A stretch of DNA of 64,000 bases from Symbiodinium kawagutii (lineage: Eukaryota; Sar; Dinophyceae; Suessiales; Symbiodiniaceae). The stretch's first letter is position 1. Each line of letters begins with the position of its first letter. Below, piece after piece: positions 21,680-31,675 of the stretch. Under the pieces are notes generated by a model. The model had not been told where the DNA came from, did no database searches, and worked only from the letters and a program-made list of their open reading frames with translations. The DNA lies in the NCBI GenBank assembly GCA_009767595.1, contig VSDK01016450.1, forward strand, positions 251,659 through 315,658, in the 5' to 3' direction. Made by a program: the position numbers and the translations under genes.

Positions 21680-21761
21680 TCCGCCAGCAGCTCCATGCGC
21701 ATCTCGCGGGACATAGCGGACTTGGAGGTCCGGTCGGGTCGCTGCGCGCGGCGGCTGCGTC
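21680..21761 (-). CDS. Coding exon before the cyclic-nucleotide-binding-like domain
   Basis: Acceptor CCGCCCAG and donor GTCACC bound 82 nt. One frame reads RSRRAQRPDRTSKSAMSREM then RMELLAE and joins naturally to FSMFAELD of the next exon. A second frame reads TQPPRAATRPDLQVRYVPRD then AHGAAGG and also keeps phase with its neighbours. I favour the first because MELLAE-FSMF looks like the usual entry helix of the fold. Confidence 0.6.
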
Positions 21762-21769
21762 CTGGGCGG

Positions 21770-21905
21770 TGAGGGGTGGTTGGTGGTGCTGTTGGTGGTT
21801 GGTTTCTTCCGTAGTTAGATGGTTGGTTGGTTGGTTGGTTGGTTAGTCAATAAGTCAGTTAGTTAAGTGGTTGGTTGGTTGGTGTGCTAGTTAGTTAGTA
21901 GATCA
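21770..21905. repeat. GGTT-rich tract
   Basis: Repeats of TTGG and TTAG type include a pure GGTTGGTTGGTTGGTTGGTT run at about 21823. It lies immediately upstream, in transcription sense, of the exon at 21680-21761. Its transcript would be AACCAACC, complementary to the G/T-rich starts of introns here. Confidence 0.75.
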
Positions 21906-22530
21906 ATTACCCCTGGTAAGTTTAACCTGGAACCTAAAAGCAAGCCCTTAGAAGATTGTTTTCCTCTACAATATGGCCATTTTCAGGTTGTATGGGTGCC
22001 AAACTAAGACGCCAATCTTTCGGCACAGTGATATATCAAAGGCAATGTGAACACTCACCCATTTCAAATGCACAATCAGTGATCAGTTCCGGGCAGTTAC
22101 GCAAGAGATTTGACCCCTTACTCTTGTCCACCATGAGGAACCGCCCCCACATGTCCACATGCAACCAAGTGAATTTTTATGCTGCCCAACAACACGAGGC
22201 AGAACAATAAACCACAACGTCAACTGCCAAAAAGACGAGCAACAAGCACTAGACAGTACAACTAGCTAATCAACTAGCTAACCAAGTAACTAATTCACAA
22301 ACTAAGCCCCAGCCTGAGCGTCAGAAACCAACTTGTCTGGGGCAAATAGATTACCTACATTTACCTACACCGTGCCATTGTTGTGGAGGTGGATTCATCA
22401 GGCAACATCATTCAATAGGCAATTCATAACTTTGAAAACCGTACCCCTAAAACAACTCCTATGGATACCTTTTCTGATGTATAAAAAACATCCAGCAGCT
22501 TGGAGGGCAAACGGCTTTGGAAGACAAAGC

Positions 22531-23199
22531 TTTTTTGATCCTCCGCTCGTTGCTCCAGCCGCATTGTGCCCAGTACAGTCTTAGTCTTCCTTGACTCCGT
22601 GGGAGCTCACGTAGATGCCGTCCAAGAACTTTCGGATATCCTTCTTCTTGCACAAGCAGGACTGATGGATCAGGGCCGCAGAACGGCCAGCGCTCTCAAT
22701 GTCGGTGCCAGTGACGACGAGCTCATCCTTGGTGTTGGCACTCTTCTCGACAGTGACGCCAGGCACCATGTGCACAGTTCGCACCACCTTCTCTCCCAAG
22801 AAATTTCTAATCTCAAGGGTCTTGCCACCGTTGATGATGTTGACGTTGATGGGGAAGTGCGCATAGACCAGGCGCATCTTGTACTCGAACTTCTTCTCAA
22901 CGCCATCGAACAAGTTGCTGATGTGGCTGCAAACGGTGTTCAACATGGAGCACTGCTTGCTCTTGGCAAAGTACATGCGAGCGATCACCTTCTTGCCGCC
23001 ATCTGCCAAGAACAGCTCAATGGGCAAGTGCTTGAAGTCACGAGTCAACTCTCCGTGTTTGCCCTTGACCTCCACCTTCTTGGACTTGATGGTGATCTTC
23101 ACACCCTTTGGCACCTTCAATGACTCCTCAGTCAGCAAAGTCCTCATGGCAAAGACGAGTCGCAACACCAAGTACTGCAACGAGTGGATCTATCCCTGG
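22531..23199 (-). repeat. Tandem duplication block, copy 1 (RPL9 unit)
   Basis: This 0.67 kb block is repeated at 23859-24531 with a period of 1328 bp. By eye the two differ at only a few bases: one synonymous change in the CDS (ACG/ACA context, 22611/23939), two bases just past the stop, and a 4-bp TATC insertion at the 5' edge of copy 2. The spacer between copies is unrelated to the block. Confidence 0.9.
22581..23147 (-). CDS. RPL9: 60S ribosomal protein L9 (uL6), copy 1
   Basis: The 188-residue product is a large-subunit protein of the cytosolic ribosome that binds rRNA near the factor-binding centre. Recognisable segments are VPKGVKITIKSKKVEVKGKH (residues 12-31), YAHFPINVNI (95-104), EIRNFLGEK (112-120), DELVVTGTDI (141-150) and DIRKFLDGIYVS (170-181). 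Length matches the family (about 190). I start at MRTLL because family proteins begin there; the frame extends 11 residues upstream (MQYLVLRLVFA). TTGCAG 28-35 nt before that ATG could be a spliced-leader trans-splice acceptor with a very short 5' UTR. There is no intron. After the stop, on the transcribed strand, AAAAAAGC resembles the AAAAG/C polyadenylation motif proposed for dinoflagellates. It lies between exons at 21680 and 25557 on the same strand. Confidence 0.97.
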   Translation of the reverse strand: MRTLLTEESLKVPKGVKITIKSKKVEVKGKHGELTRDFKHLPIELFLADGGKKVIARMYFAKSKQCSMLNTVCSHISNLFDGVEKKFEYKMRLVYAHFPINVNIINGGKTLEIRNFLGEKVVRTVHMVPGVTVEKSANTKDELVVTGTDIESAGRSAALIHQSCLCKKKDIRKFLDGIYVSSHGVKED

Positions 23200-23858
23200 A
23201 ACAAAAAAATGTTGCGGACACAGGCATCCATGAACATCATGGACATCACACATCACACGCATGTGTCAGGTCAACAGCGATCCAGCCCAGCTGGCACCAC
23301 CTACACAAAGAATGATGTCACATGGAGTCAAAGTACTCCGTTTCACCTGTCAATGACTAGCCAGCCAATACTGGAACCCCACAGGGGAGATGTGGCTGAG
23401 AGACGCTGGTGGCTGAGGGATGCTGGCATCTCGAACATGGAGGCTGAAATGGGGCACACCTGGACCATCCAACATCCGTATGGGTTCTCAACTGCCCATC
23501 ACTATCAACCATGGTGATGCTTGACATTGCTGCATTAGTTTGCTAGAACTGGCCACGCTCTCTCTCTCTCTCTCTTTCTCTTTCTATGGATGACCATGGA
23601 TGATCAGGGTTCCTGTATTCGATTAGTTTGACAGGACTCCGGCTCATATCATGCCAACCCTTCTGTCCCCATGCCCAGGTTCCTCAACCCAAAATAACCC
23701 ACGAGTTGCGCTGAAAAAGTAACTGGGTGCGGTGAACAGCCGGTGGAAATCAATCTGGCACCCTGTAACTTACGTTGAACTGGAATCCTCATGGGTCTTT
23801 TTGGTCGCAGAAAAGCAAGCAGAGTCAACACACTCCAAGGCGACACAGCAGCATGCGA
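23200..23858. other. Spacer between the two RPL9 copies
   Basis: This 659-bp spacer separates the duplicated blocks and includes a TC microsatellite (23559-23585). The ORF readings through its left part are extensions of frames antisense to RPL9. No separate gene is supported. Any promoter for copy 1 would be expected here, but I see no defined element. Confidence 0.6.
23559..23585. repeat. TC dinucleotide microsatellite
   Basis: A near-pure (TC)n run with one TT interruption lies inside the RPL9 spacer. Confidence 0.9.
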
Positions 23859-24531
23859 TTTTTTGATCCTCCGCTCGTTGCTCCAGCCGCATCATGCCCA
23901 GTACAGTCTTAGTCTTCCTTGACTCCGTGGGAGCTCACATAGATGCCGTCCAAGAACTTTCGGATATCCTTCTTCTTGCACAAGCAGGACTGATGGATCA
24001 GGGCCGCAGAACGGCCAGCGCTCTCAATGTCGGTGCCAGTGACGACGAGCTCATCCTTGGTGTTGGCACTCTTCTCGACAGTGACGCCAGGCACCATGTG
24101 CACAGTTCGCACCACCTTCTCTCCCAAGAAATTTCTAATCTCAAGGGTCTTGCCACCGTTGATGATGTTGACGTTGATGGGGAAGTGCGCATAGACCAGG
24201 CGCATCTTGTACTCGAACTTCTTCTCAACGCCATCGAACAAGTTGCTGATGTGGCTGCAAACGGTGTTCAACATGGAGCACTGCTTGCTCTTGGCAAAGT
24301 ACATGCGAGCGATCACCTTCTTGCCGCCATCTGCCAAGAACAGCTCAATGGGCAAGTGCTTGAAGTCACGAGTCAACTCTCCGTGTTTGCCCTTGACCTC
24401 CACCTTCTTGGACTTGATGGTGATCTTCACACCCTTTGGCACCTTCAATGACTCCTCAGTCAGCAAAGTCCTCATGGCAAAGACGAGTCGCAACACCAAG
24501 TACTGCAACGAGTGGATCTATCTATCCCTGG
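23859..24531 (-). repeat. Tandem duplication block, copy 2 (RPL9 unit)
   Basis: This is the partner of 22531-23199. It starts at the same run of six T followed by GATCCTCCG and ends near GTGGATCTATCTATCCCTGG. The sharp ends about 50 bp beyond each side of the CDS suggest that a gene-sized cassette was copied. Confidence 0.9.
23909..24475 (-). CDS. RPL9: 60S ribosomal protein L9 (uL6), copy 2
   Basis: The 188-residue product is identical to copy 1, and only one synonymous difference is visible, so the pair is recent or kept alike by conversion. Being upstream in transcription sense, this copy could be transcribed first if both share one transcript. It is intronless. The A-run after the stop reads CAAAAAATCGC instead of CAAAAAAGC, so the putative AAAAG/C processing motif of copy 1 is not preserved. 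Confidence 0.97.
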   Translation of the reverse strand: MRTLLTEESLKVPKGVKITIKSKKVEVKGKHGELTRDFKHLPIELFLADGGKKVIARMYFAKSKQCSMLNTVCSHISNLFDGVEKKFEYKMRLVYAHFPINVNIINGGKTLEIRNFLGEKVVRTVHMVPGVTVEKSANTKDELVVTGTDIESAGRSAALIHQSCLCKKKDIRKFLDGIYVSSHGVKED

Positions 24532-24599
24532 AGCCAGTTTCAAACACAATGCAGAGGCATTCCAGTGTGGACATTGTGGACCTGCCGTCCTGAAACAAG

Positions 24600-25415
24600 C
24601 GGCGCAAAATGATATCAACATTTGTGCACCTGTCTGTTTCCGGATCTACTTGCAACAAGATCAGCAAGAATAAGCAAGGCTGGCTGGCAATCAAGTCTGA
24701 TTGAACCCGGGATGTCTTGCAACCCTGGAAGCAATACCGAATTCACGGGGCTGTGCAAGTTTTGCGAGGACTTGCCATTCATCATAGTGTATCTTTTCAG
24801 CCTGCCATCAGTCCCTGACCCTCCGAAAGACTAGCTGGAAATGTGGGTGAGTAGAGCCATTTGCAGGAACATCTGGCTTTCCATCCCCAGTCATCATTTC
24901 ATCAGCGGTTTCTAGTCGATCTTTCTGATGAACCTCGTCTTGGAAGGGGGCAACCCCACCATCATCAGTGACCGTTGTCAACCATTATGTGACCAACCAT
25001 TGTCAACGACTATTCATGAACCAACATCATCATGTTACTTAATGAAACCATTGATTATGGTTATATAATGTTAAATTATGTTACCAAACATTACCATTAT
25101 TGCCAACCAACAACTATTAACCAACATCAATGAAACCAGTTCGAGTCAACCATCCTTTGCAATCGGTCCCGTTCGCCATGGACAGGCGGCCAGCAACCAT
25201 GTGAGCTCGAGTTGTTGGACCATCATTCTGCAGGGACGGTTGATGTCATGTCATCTGAAATTGTTAGTTCGACATGAGCAACATTATGTTCGTTAAAGGT
25301 GACATCAAACATATTCATTTCAAGCAGGATTATTGATCATTTGTCATTCAACATGGAATTTCTTCATTAAACCAATCAAGTGGAATTTGAAACCAACGAT
25401 GTCTTTTTATTTGTT
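24600..25415. other. Non-coding block upstream of the RPL9 pair
   Basis: AACCATCA-type low-complexity sequence dominates 24950-25160. A plus ORF at 24622-24834 has no support. Any start region for RPL9 copy 2 would lie here, but no motif is clear. Confidence 0.4.
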
Positions 25416-25420
25416 TCAGC

Positions 25421-25500
25421 TAGAATCCAACCAAAAAAAAGCTCGAATCCAACAAAAAAAGCTCGAATCCAACAAAAAAAGCTAGAATCCAACCAACAAA
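25421..25500. repeat. 20-bp tandem repeat with A runs
   Basis: Three to four units of AGCTCGAATCCAACAAAAAA lie beside the exon at 25557-25607, at its downstream side. Confidence 0.8.
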
Positions 25501-25556
25501 AAAAACAAATCTCTCAAAATGCCATCAGCTTCCAGCTCAAAAGCCACATGACGAAC

Positions 25557-25607
25557 CCCCAGCGGAAGCCCAAGCCACTCAGGCTCGGGAGGATCTCCAG
25601 GCTCTTC
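25557..25607 (-). CDS. Coding exon between kinase-like and nucleotide-binding-like parts
   Basis: Acceptor TTGGTCCCAG is followed by 51 nt that read KSLEILPSLSGLGFRW in the frame set by the previous exon (27075-27133), with a GTTCG donor. Another frame (EEPGDPPEPEWLGLPLG, then VRHVAFELEADGILRDLF) is also open and would make a longer exon. I prefer the phase-matched reading but only weakly. Confidence 0.45.
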
Positions 25608-25749
25608 CTGGGACCAACGACCCACAGGAAACCCATGGCTGGTGGATCTCCACTGGGGTTTGTAGGTGGGAAAACCCAGCAAGGAAACCAAGCAATGACA
25701 GGGAGATCGAACAATGAAAGCTAAGTTGAAATGGGATAGATTGAACATG

Positions 25750-27060
25750 GCATCATACAGTGATAGTTTGAAAACCCATTAAAAACCAATCGTTGTTTCG
25801 GAAAGCGATTGGAAATCGTTGATTGTAGTAAAGAAGCCTTGGAAAACAACCACTGCTCGCTGCTACAAGCAATGAGCCGCTGTCAAAGCATGGGAAAACA
25901 ATTGGAATAGTGGATAGTTTATTGGGACAACCATCACTGAAGAAAAAACAACGGAAACCATCCGTTCCCGGTGGAATTGCTGCGTCACATGCCTTCAACG
26001 GAAGCCATCCGTTATTAGCCCCATTACCTCACCATAGGTCGTCCCGCCCAGTCGGACATCCCAGGAGTGGAAACAGCCGCATTGAAACAGCCCAATGGCT
26101 ATGGCGCAATAGTAACCAACCAACAAATGGCTATGGGTCAATATCAACCAACCAACTAATGGGGGATATTCCCCAACAATAATAGGGAAAACAATGGTTA
26201 ATGATAGGGGAACCAGGAGTACGGGGTTTTGACCCACTGCCAAACGAGTAGGTGAACACCGGGCAAGTGAACACCAAAACGCACACCTACAGCCAACTGG
26301 TTACTATGGGATACCAGGTGCCGATCAACTCACAAAGACGAGTTTGGTCATTTATGGGATGTGAACAGCTGGGGCACCGGGGCTTTGACCTATAGCATCA
26401 CTGATTGCGATCTGTGTCGCAGTCATTTGCATCCAAATATTGTTCTGATATGTTGGGATGACTAAGATTGGTTTCCAACAACGATGAACCAGCGAGCCGT
26501 GTACAAAGGAATCCCTATCTATACTCCCAGTGCAGGGTATAGGCGGGATCTATCTTACTCCAAGCAAATTCCGATCATCTATAAATAAAGACTGCCCTGG
26601 TGACAAGTCTACTCTACACTAGGATGCACCTGCGTTCTCCAACATCAGATCCCCATACATGCAGGTCAAAACCATGGCTCTCAACTTCCGTTCTTAATCA
26701 ACAACTTCCCTAGGATGTTTTCACATGCTTCCCCTCTAATCAGCAAACTCCCTAGGACCCTAGGATATCTTCACATGTTTTCATTATGGATGGCTCTTAT
26801 CTAAGTCACTTCACCTTGTACCCCTTTGCTGTTCACATCTCTCAGGTGACCCAACTAGTTCTGGCTGTTGGGACGTGAGCTGCCCATTTTGAGCTGCCAC
26901 GATTGACCACTACCAACTGCCATAATCAACTATCACTATTCACTGGGTTGGTCAATGGGACAATCTACAGAACAGTCGTGCTTGATCCAGTTCTTTTTCG
27001 CAGAGTTTTCGGATTTTCCTGTATTTTTTGTTCCATCAAGCATATCATCCATGGCTGTTG
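25750..27060. other. Non-coding block, intron-like
   Basis: It contains one family B element (26129-26241) and AT-rich unique sequence. No ORF with protein-like composition was found on either strand. Confidence 0.45.
26129..26241. repeat. Family B inverted-repeat element
   Basis: It runs from GGCTATGGGTCAATATCAAC to GGGGTTTTGACCCACTGCC, opposite in orientation to the copy at 42963. Flanks AAAT and AAAC are a 3-of-4 match. A second, truncated family B-like start (GGCTATGGCGCAATAG) lies 32 bp to the left. Confidence 0.7.
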
Positions 27061-27074
27061 GGATGTTTCCTTAC

Positions 27075-27133
27075 TTTTTGTTTCCGAGGCGCGCGTTGCT
27101 CAGCACTTTGCTGTCCGGCAGTTTCTCCAGTGC
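27075..27133 (-). CDS. Short coding exon (59 nt) after the kinase-like region
   Basis: Acceptor CACCTCGTAG and the consensus donor GTAAGG bound ALEKLPDSKVLSNARLGNK plus 2 nt. It starts in phase 0, as required by the end of 27947-28036. A plus-strand frame through the same place ends in a GTGAGT, but the minus reading has the better exon limits. Confidence 0.6.
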
Positions 27134-27479
27134 CTACGAGGTGAGTTCCGGTGGGTTGACCCATGGAAAGCGAGGGGACCACCTGGGGAACCACCCAAGG
27201 AACCTTGGTGACATAGAGGGCAAGACCGTTGAATATGACATGTATGCCTTGGGGAATCACTGGGTCTAATGGGAGCATGCTTCTTTGGTTGGACAATTTC
27301 AGCATTCAGTGTCATGACATCGTGGAATATGGGGGGTAATTGACCTGCTCTTATCTCTCCCAGCATGTTACGGGGTGATGTCAGCAATTCACAGATGCCC
27401 GATGATGCAATATTCATGATGATTTCCAAAATCACGCAAAATAGATACCCACACTATCACAATCGAGCATCACCATAGA

Positions 27480-27935
27480 CATCATTCACTACCACCATCA
27501 TCAACCAGAATCATTGACCACCAGCCAACCGCATGAAACATCATTAACCATCTGCTATTGACCAACCTCACTACTATTCCCATCAGCTGAATACCATGTA
27601 GCCACAATCATTAACCAGCAGCCAATCTCAACCACCAACTATTCACCAACCTCCTATGATTGAGTATTAATGGTTGAACCTGGACTATGAATTGGTGGCT
27701 GCTTGGTTGATTACTAATCCAGCTATTCACCAACCTCCTATTAACTGGTAGCTGCTATCAATCCTCCATGCCAAGCTACCATCACTTCCCATTGAGCTCT
27801 GCATGGACAATCAACTACCATTAACCACTATTTAAGAATCATTTCCACCATCAACCACTCCTTGACAAGTATATTTAAGCACCATAAACCCCTACTACCC
27901 ACCATCAACCACCATCAACCGCCAGCTCTCCAGGA
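27480..27935. repeat. A/C-rich AACCATCA-type intron tract
   Basis: Dense repeats of ACCATCAACC and CAACCTCCTAT occupy the side of exon 27947-28036 that follows it in transcription. Its RNA is the G/T-rich strand. The opposite side of the exon (28075-28300) carries GTGGTGAAGCC and TGATGGTT repeats, the complementary composition. Confidence 0.7.
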
Positions 27936-27946
27936 CTTGTCCCCAC

Positions 27947-28036
27947 CATCCACGGCACCGAGCGACATCCCGGCGCCTTCTTCTTGACCTTGGCGCGCTG
28001 CACCACTCGCAGCAAGGCCTTGCGCCCGGTGATCTC
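27947..28036 (-). CDS. Coding exon, basic helix, C-terminal to kinase-like region
   Basis: Exactly 30 codons lie between acceptor CTTCGTCAG and donor GTGGGG: EITGRKALLRVVQRAKVKKK and APGCRSVPWM. It is in phase 0 with both neighbours. The basic segment could be a linker or localisation signal. The repeat GTGGTGAAGCC directly upstream is a triplicated splice-side motif. Confidence 0.65.
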
Positions 28037-28680
28037 CTGACGAAGGGCGGCTTGCGCGGAGCGCCGAAGCCGCCGTGGTGAAGCCGTGGTGAAGCCGTGG
28101 TGAAGCCGTGGAGAAGCTGAGGAATCTGAGGAATTATGGTCGGTGATGGGTAATGATGGTGGTTTAATGATGGTTATAGTCATGGTTACTGGTGGTTAGT
28201 GTTGGGTAATGATGGGTAATGATGGTTGATGAAGGTTAGTCATAGGTAATGATGGGTTGGATGACGGTTTGATGGTCCGCAAGTAATGATGGTTCAGAAT
28301 TCACCTGGTGGTTAATTATCGGTTATGTGTAATTTAATGATAGCGAATAAGCTAGGTAGTGATTGTTAGTGGCAGGAACTAAGCTGGGAAATGACCCCAT
28401 TGGCTTTGTTTGTTGTTCTCTGGACGCTCCAAATCAAGCAGCTATTCCACTTATAAATAAAACAAACACCACCGAATGTCTTGTGGCCAATCATTATCCA
28501 TGATTTTCCACCACTAGCCACTAATTCCCACTAGCCACTAATTCCCGTCTATGCAAACCATTGCCTTCTGACAAACTAACCTGGGAAAAAGAAATCACAT
28601 GATTTTAAAAACTGTCAATGATAAAAATCTACTCATAATCAATTATATAACAAATTTAATTCCTTATGGTGATTAACCAC

Positions 28681-28763
28681 CCATAGGTGGCTGGATTTTC
28701 TACGGCCCTTGCGCAGCCACTGCTTGAAAGTCCAAGTCACCGGAGCTGCGTAGTTGCGCCAAC
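28681..28763 (-). CDS. Coding exon, downstream of the degenerate DFG exon
   Basis: Acceptor GTCCTCAG and donor GTGGTTAA bound 2 nt plus 27 codons: WRNYAAPVTWTFKQWLRKGR and RKSSHLW. NYAAPV falls where active kinases carry a Y-x-A-P-E motif, with Val in place of Glu. That equivalence is an inference from order only. Confidence 0.6.
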
Positions 28764-28805
28764 CTGAGGACAGCGACCTTCCACCCCCAGGGGTTGGGTG
28801 CCCAC

Positions 28806-28902
28806 CTCCATGGACCATCAACTGCAATCAGTGGAGCGTGCTTCATCTTCCCAAGATTGGTGCTCCATTGATTGCAGTTGAAGATGGTCCATCAATGGAG
28901 GG
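28806..28902. repeat. Near-perfect hairpin element
   Basis: The left arm CTCCATGGACCATCAACTGC (then AATCAGTGGAGC) pairs with the right arm GCTCCATTGATTGCAGTTG (then AAGATGGTCCATCAATGGAG), with a loop of about 23 bp. No family member with the same sequence was noticed elsewhere. Confidence 0.7.
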
Positions 28903-29189
28903 CTGAGCGTGATGTTTGATGAGATCGGTGCTGCTCAGAATCGGATTGGATCTGACTAGTTGGCTTATTGGCTTATTGATTGGATCTACTGTGACCAGCT
29001 AAGCCGCAAAAGTGTCTCTGCCGTGTGGCAGCTAGCTGACAGGTTGGCTTATCTTCAGCCTCCAAAACTGCTCATTTTGCGGTTGGTGACCTTGGTTGGG
29101 CACCAGCCCCTACCACTAACCATACCACCAGCTGGTAGATCACCAGCAACAGCGGGTGGCACATCCTGGCTCCACCCCAGCAACCACGC

Positions 29190-29273
29190 CTAGCTGCGTG
29201 GCCGCACGCGGCGACACGGGCAGGGAGGGTCGTTCAAAGGTACCCAGGTCGGACAGTTTCAAACGCATCCGAC
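29190..29273 (-). CDS. Kinase-like exon with DLG in place of DFG
   Basis: From acceptor GGCACAG the exon reads RMRLKLSDLGTFERPSLPVS and then PRAATQL. LKLSDLG matches the beta-8/DFG strand of protein kinases with Leu for Phe; the Asp is kept. Phase fits the previous exon (30534-30650). The best end is an AG/GC donor that leaves 1 nt, matching 28681-28763; the GT donors at 29185 and 29188 would break phase. An earlier acceptor would add ALSALDRGTG. Confidence 0.6.
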
Positions 29274-29339
29274 CTGTGCCTCGGTCCAAAGCACTAAGGG
29301 CACTACAACCTGGTGAGGCGCCTGTGTGATGACTTGGGG

Positions 29340-30340
29340 GTTGGTGTTCCAATGGTCACATGCCCATAGGTCACATGCCAAATTGGTCACCTCCAATGGT
29401 GCTCAACCATTGCTGCATCCAAGTCACCGTCGCGTCCTTGGTCCGTAGCCATGGTGCACTCCCAGTGGCTACTGCTGTGGTGTCCCTACTACCGGCTATG
29501 CGCCTGGATGATGTGGACAAACCCATGTATTTACGTATAAATTCGTATGTTGCCATCTCATTTTTTATGGGAAGAAGCACTCAACACAAGAGTATATTGT
29601 GGTGTCCATTTGCCTATGTAAATATATGTTCATGCCAACATACCAAGCCTCCAAGGAACGAACGGCTTCCAAGGGTGGCAGGTCAGAAGCATGATAGACC
29701 ATCATGAGTCATTACCACTCTAATTTCAATTTCAAATGACGATGATATCAACTGTGCGATTTATGATTTATACTGTGTGTTCGCATGTAATCGCCCATCT
29801 GGGTCAGGTCGTGTTTCCACCATTGTTGGCTCCCAAAGACCTCACCCCCAAAAAAATGTTGCAGTACTTGGAAGACTTGTTGCAGTACCATTGTCAGCGG
29901 CTGATCACCCCTCGAATAAGTGAACCATACGGGTGCAGGGCTCCGGCAACAACAAATATGGCTCAAGCCACTATATAGACCCAATAAAACACTGTAAATG
30001 CATTTTCGGAAATAAAAAACAACAATAGGCAATAGATTTTAAGCAAACCCCAAAGGAACAAGTACGTTAGAAATAAACATGCACAAACATAGATATCTGA
30101 GATATCTGATACACTTCTGGTACTCAGGTAGGGCCGCCTAGTTATGACTTGCTGGATAAACCATGAGCCAATAGACCTACCACAATTACTAGTAGATGGA
30201 CTACGGCTGAAGGCCGTGCTCCTAGTAGTTACCCTGGTTATGTTCACCAAGAGATAGATAGCACTTAGGGGCCCCACATAGAAATCCACACGTAAATAAC
30301 CAACCAGGTCTCCCCAACGGTTTTTTCAAAAAAAACAATC
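29340..30340. other. Mostly non-coding; weak ORFs at 29371-29707
   Basis: Both strands are open at 29371-29707. The minus frame (SAPWLRTKDATVTWMQQWL) looks more protein-like than the plus frame, but neither has clear splice limits. The rest is AT-rich with a poly-C/A tract. Confidence 0.35.
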
Positions 30341-30359
30341 CAAATCATCTTAACCACAT

Positions 30360-30449
30360 GGCGGTTTCTTAAAATGGAGGGCTCCAAACATGGCTGGTTC
30401 ATGATTATCCAAGGATGATCTGGGGGCAGCCCTATATTGAGAAACCACC
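30360..30449. repeat. Family C inverted-repeat element with ACAT duplication
   Basis: It opens GGCGGTTTCTTAAAATGGAG and closes ATATTGAGAAACCACC. It is flanked on both sides by ACAT (30356-30359 and 30450-30453). It lies about 85 bp from the exon at 30534-30650, on its donor side. Confidence 0.75.
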
Positions 30450-30533
30450 ACATATATCACCCACATCCACCATTGAAATCCCATCATCCACCTGTTACCT
30501 CATAGCCCCACAGCCCCAGCACCGCAGCCCCAC

Positions 30534-30650
30534 CTCCCAGCCCCAGCCGCTCTCCCAAGGCACTGAGCCGCACGGACTCGGGCGACAGCGCCAGGTGAAA
30601 AATGTTGGACGCGTGCAGCGCCGCCACAGCCTTCAGGAGGTCTTCGGCAC
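30534..30650 (-). CDS. Kinase-like exon with degenerate catalytic loop
   Basis: Acceptor TAAACGCAG and donor GTGGGG bound 2 nt, 38 codons and 1 nt: AEDLLKAVAALHASNIFHLA, LSPESVRLSALGERLGLG. The pattern LLxAVxxLHxxxIxH followed by L-x-P-E-x and VRLSALG matches the helix E, catalytic loop and beta-7/8 of protein kinases. Where active kinases have HRDLKPEN, this has HLALSPES, so the catalytic Asp and the loop Lys and Asn are absent. This points to a pseudokinase. Confidence 0.7.
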
Positions 30651-30719
30651 CTGCGTTTACCGCACGGCTGGGTGGGGGTGGTATGGCGGGGTGGACCGCC
30701 CTGGGTGGATGGATGGGGA

Positions 30720-31190
30720 ATGATCAGTGACTAATAGCAATGGATAGTAGTGAATGATATAGATGGTTGAATGATATCAATGGATGGGGAATGATCAATG
30801 GATAGTAGTGGTTATGGATATTGGAAGGGTTGATGATATGGATATGAATGGTGGTTAGTATGGTGGTTGATGTTAGTTGATGGTGAAGCTATGGTTGATG
30901 ATGCTTAATTTGGTGGTCAAGTATGGTTCATCATGGTTCATCAATGTTGATTAATTAGAGGTTGATCATGGTGAAAATTGTTGCGTAATATGCTAATCAT
31001 GGCTAATCGTGGCTAATCAAGTCTAGAGTCCAGCATGGTGGCTCACGCTCGTTGTTTCTAGGGTTTAACAGCCAACAAGAACCAATAATTAAGCCGATTC
31101 TACAATTCTGCATGGGGCTTAGCCAATAACAATGGTTTATAATGTTTTCTGTTGGTTCATGATGGCTTCAAATTGGTTGGTCATCATATG
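30720..31190. repeat. G/T-rich GATGGTTGATG intron tract
   Basis: TGAATGATATAGATGG and GGTTGATG repeats dominate the acceptor side of the exon at 30534-30650. No gene is seen. Confidence 0.6.
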
Positions 31191-31201
31191 CTCTATAGAA
31201 T

Positions 31202-31675
31202 TCAATTCTGATGGCTGAACATGCCTGTTGGGCCATCATTTCGCCAGCTGCTGTGCCAAAAAGGAAGGATAAAAACATGCTTTTGGTTGAAGAAAGCACG
31301 GACTAAGGCCTTGGCCCCTGGAACTTTGAACAGCCATTTTGGTGAACAGAACCAATTGAATATCTGAATGGTATAGCCGGGCATAGCATCTTGTAAGTTA
31401 TTCATGGGTTTCCTTGCACTTGGGCTCGGGGCGCCATCCTTTGATCTGCCATGGATTTCCCGTCGGACCAAATCGATGTCGCCCAGCGGCATTGGTCTTT
31501 GTCCTCCAGCGTTAGGATCTCCACATTGGAACCTCGGGGTGGATGGGAAAATGCTGGAGCTGCCAACATGTGACCCCGATAAGGCTTGTGCAAATACCGT
31601 GGGCCTCAAAAAACTCGAAAACAGTAGGTTTTCGGTTCTGAATGGGTTTAAAGTACGGTTAAAATCCACAAGCAT
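31202..31675 (-). CDS. Possible coding region, unrecognised
   Basis: A 157-codon open minus frame includes PLGDIDLVRREIHGRSKDGA, PSPSARKPMNNLQDAMPGYT and FKVPGAKALVRAFFNQ. The plus strand is also open over much of it. It sits between the hinge exon and the catalytic-loop exon, so it could hold an insert exon, which would explain why those two do not agree in phase. Confidence 0.35.
   Translation of the reverse strand: MLVDFNRTLNPFRTENLLFSSFLRPTVFAQALSGSHVGSSSIFPSTPRFQCGDPNAGGQRPMPLGDIDLVRREIHGRSKDGAPSPSARKPMNNLQDAMPGYTIQIFNWFCSPKWLFKVPGAKALVRAFFNQKHVFILPFWHSSWRNDGPTGMFSHQN

Noticed and set aside
22566..23517. Plus-strand ORFs overlapping RPL9 (185 and 212 codons), repeated at 23894-24593
   Set aside because: They are antisense shadows of RPL9, which is identified with near certainty on the minus strand.
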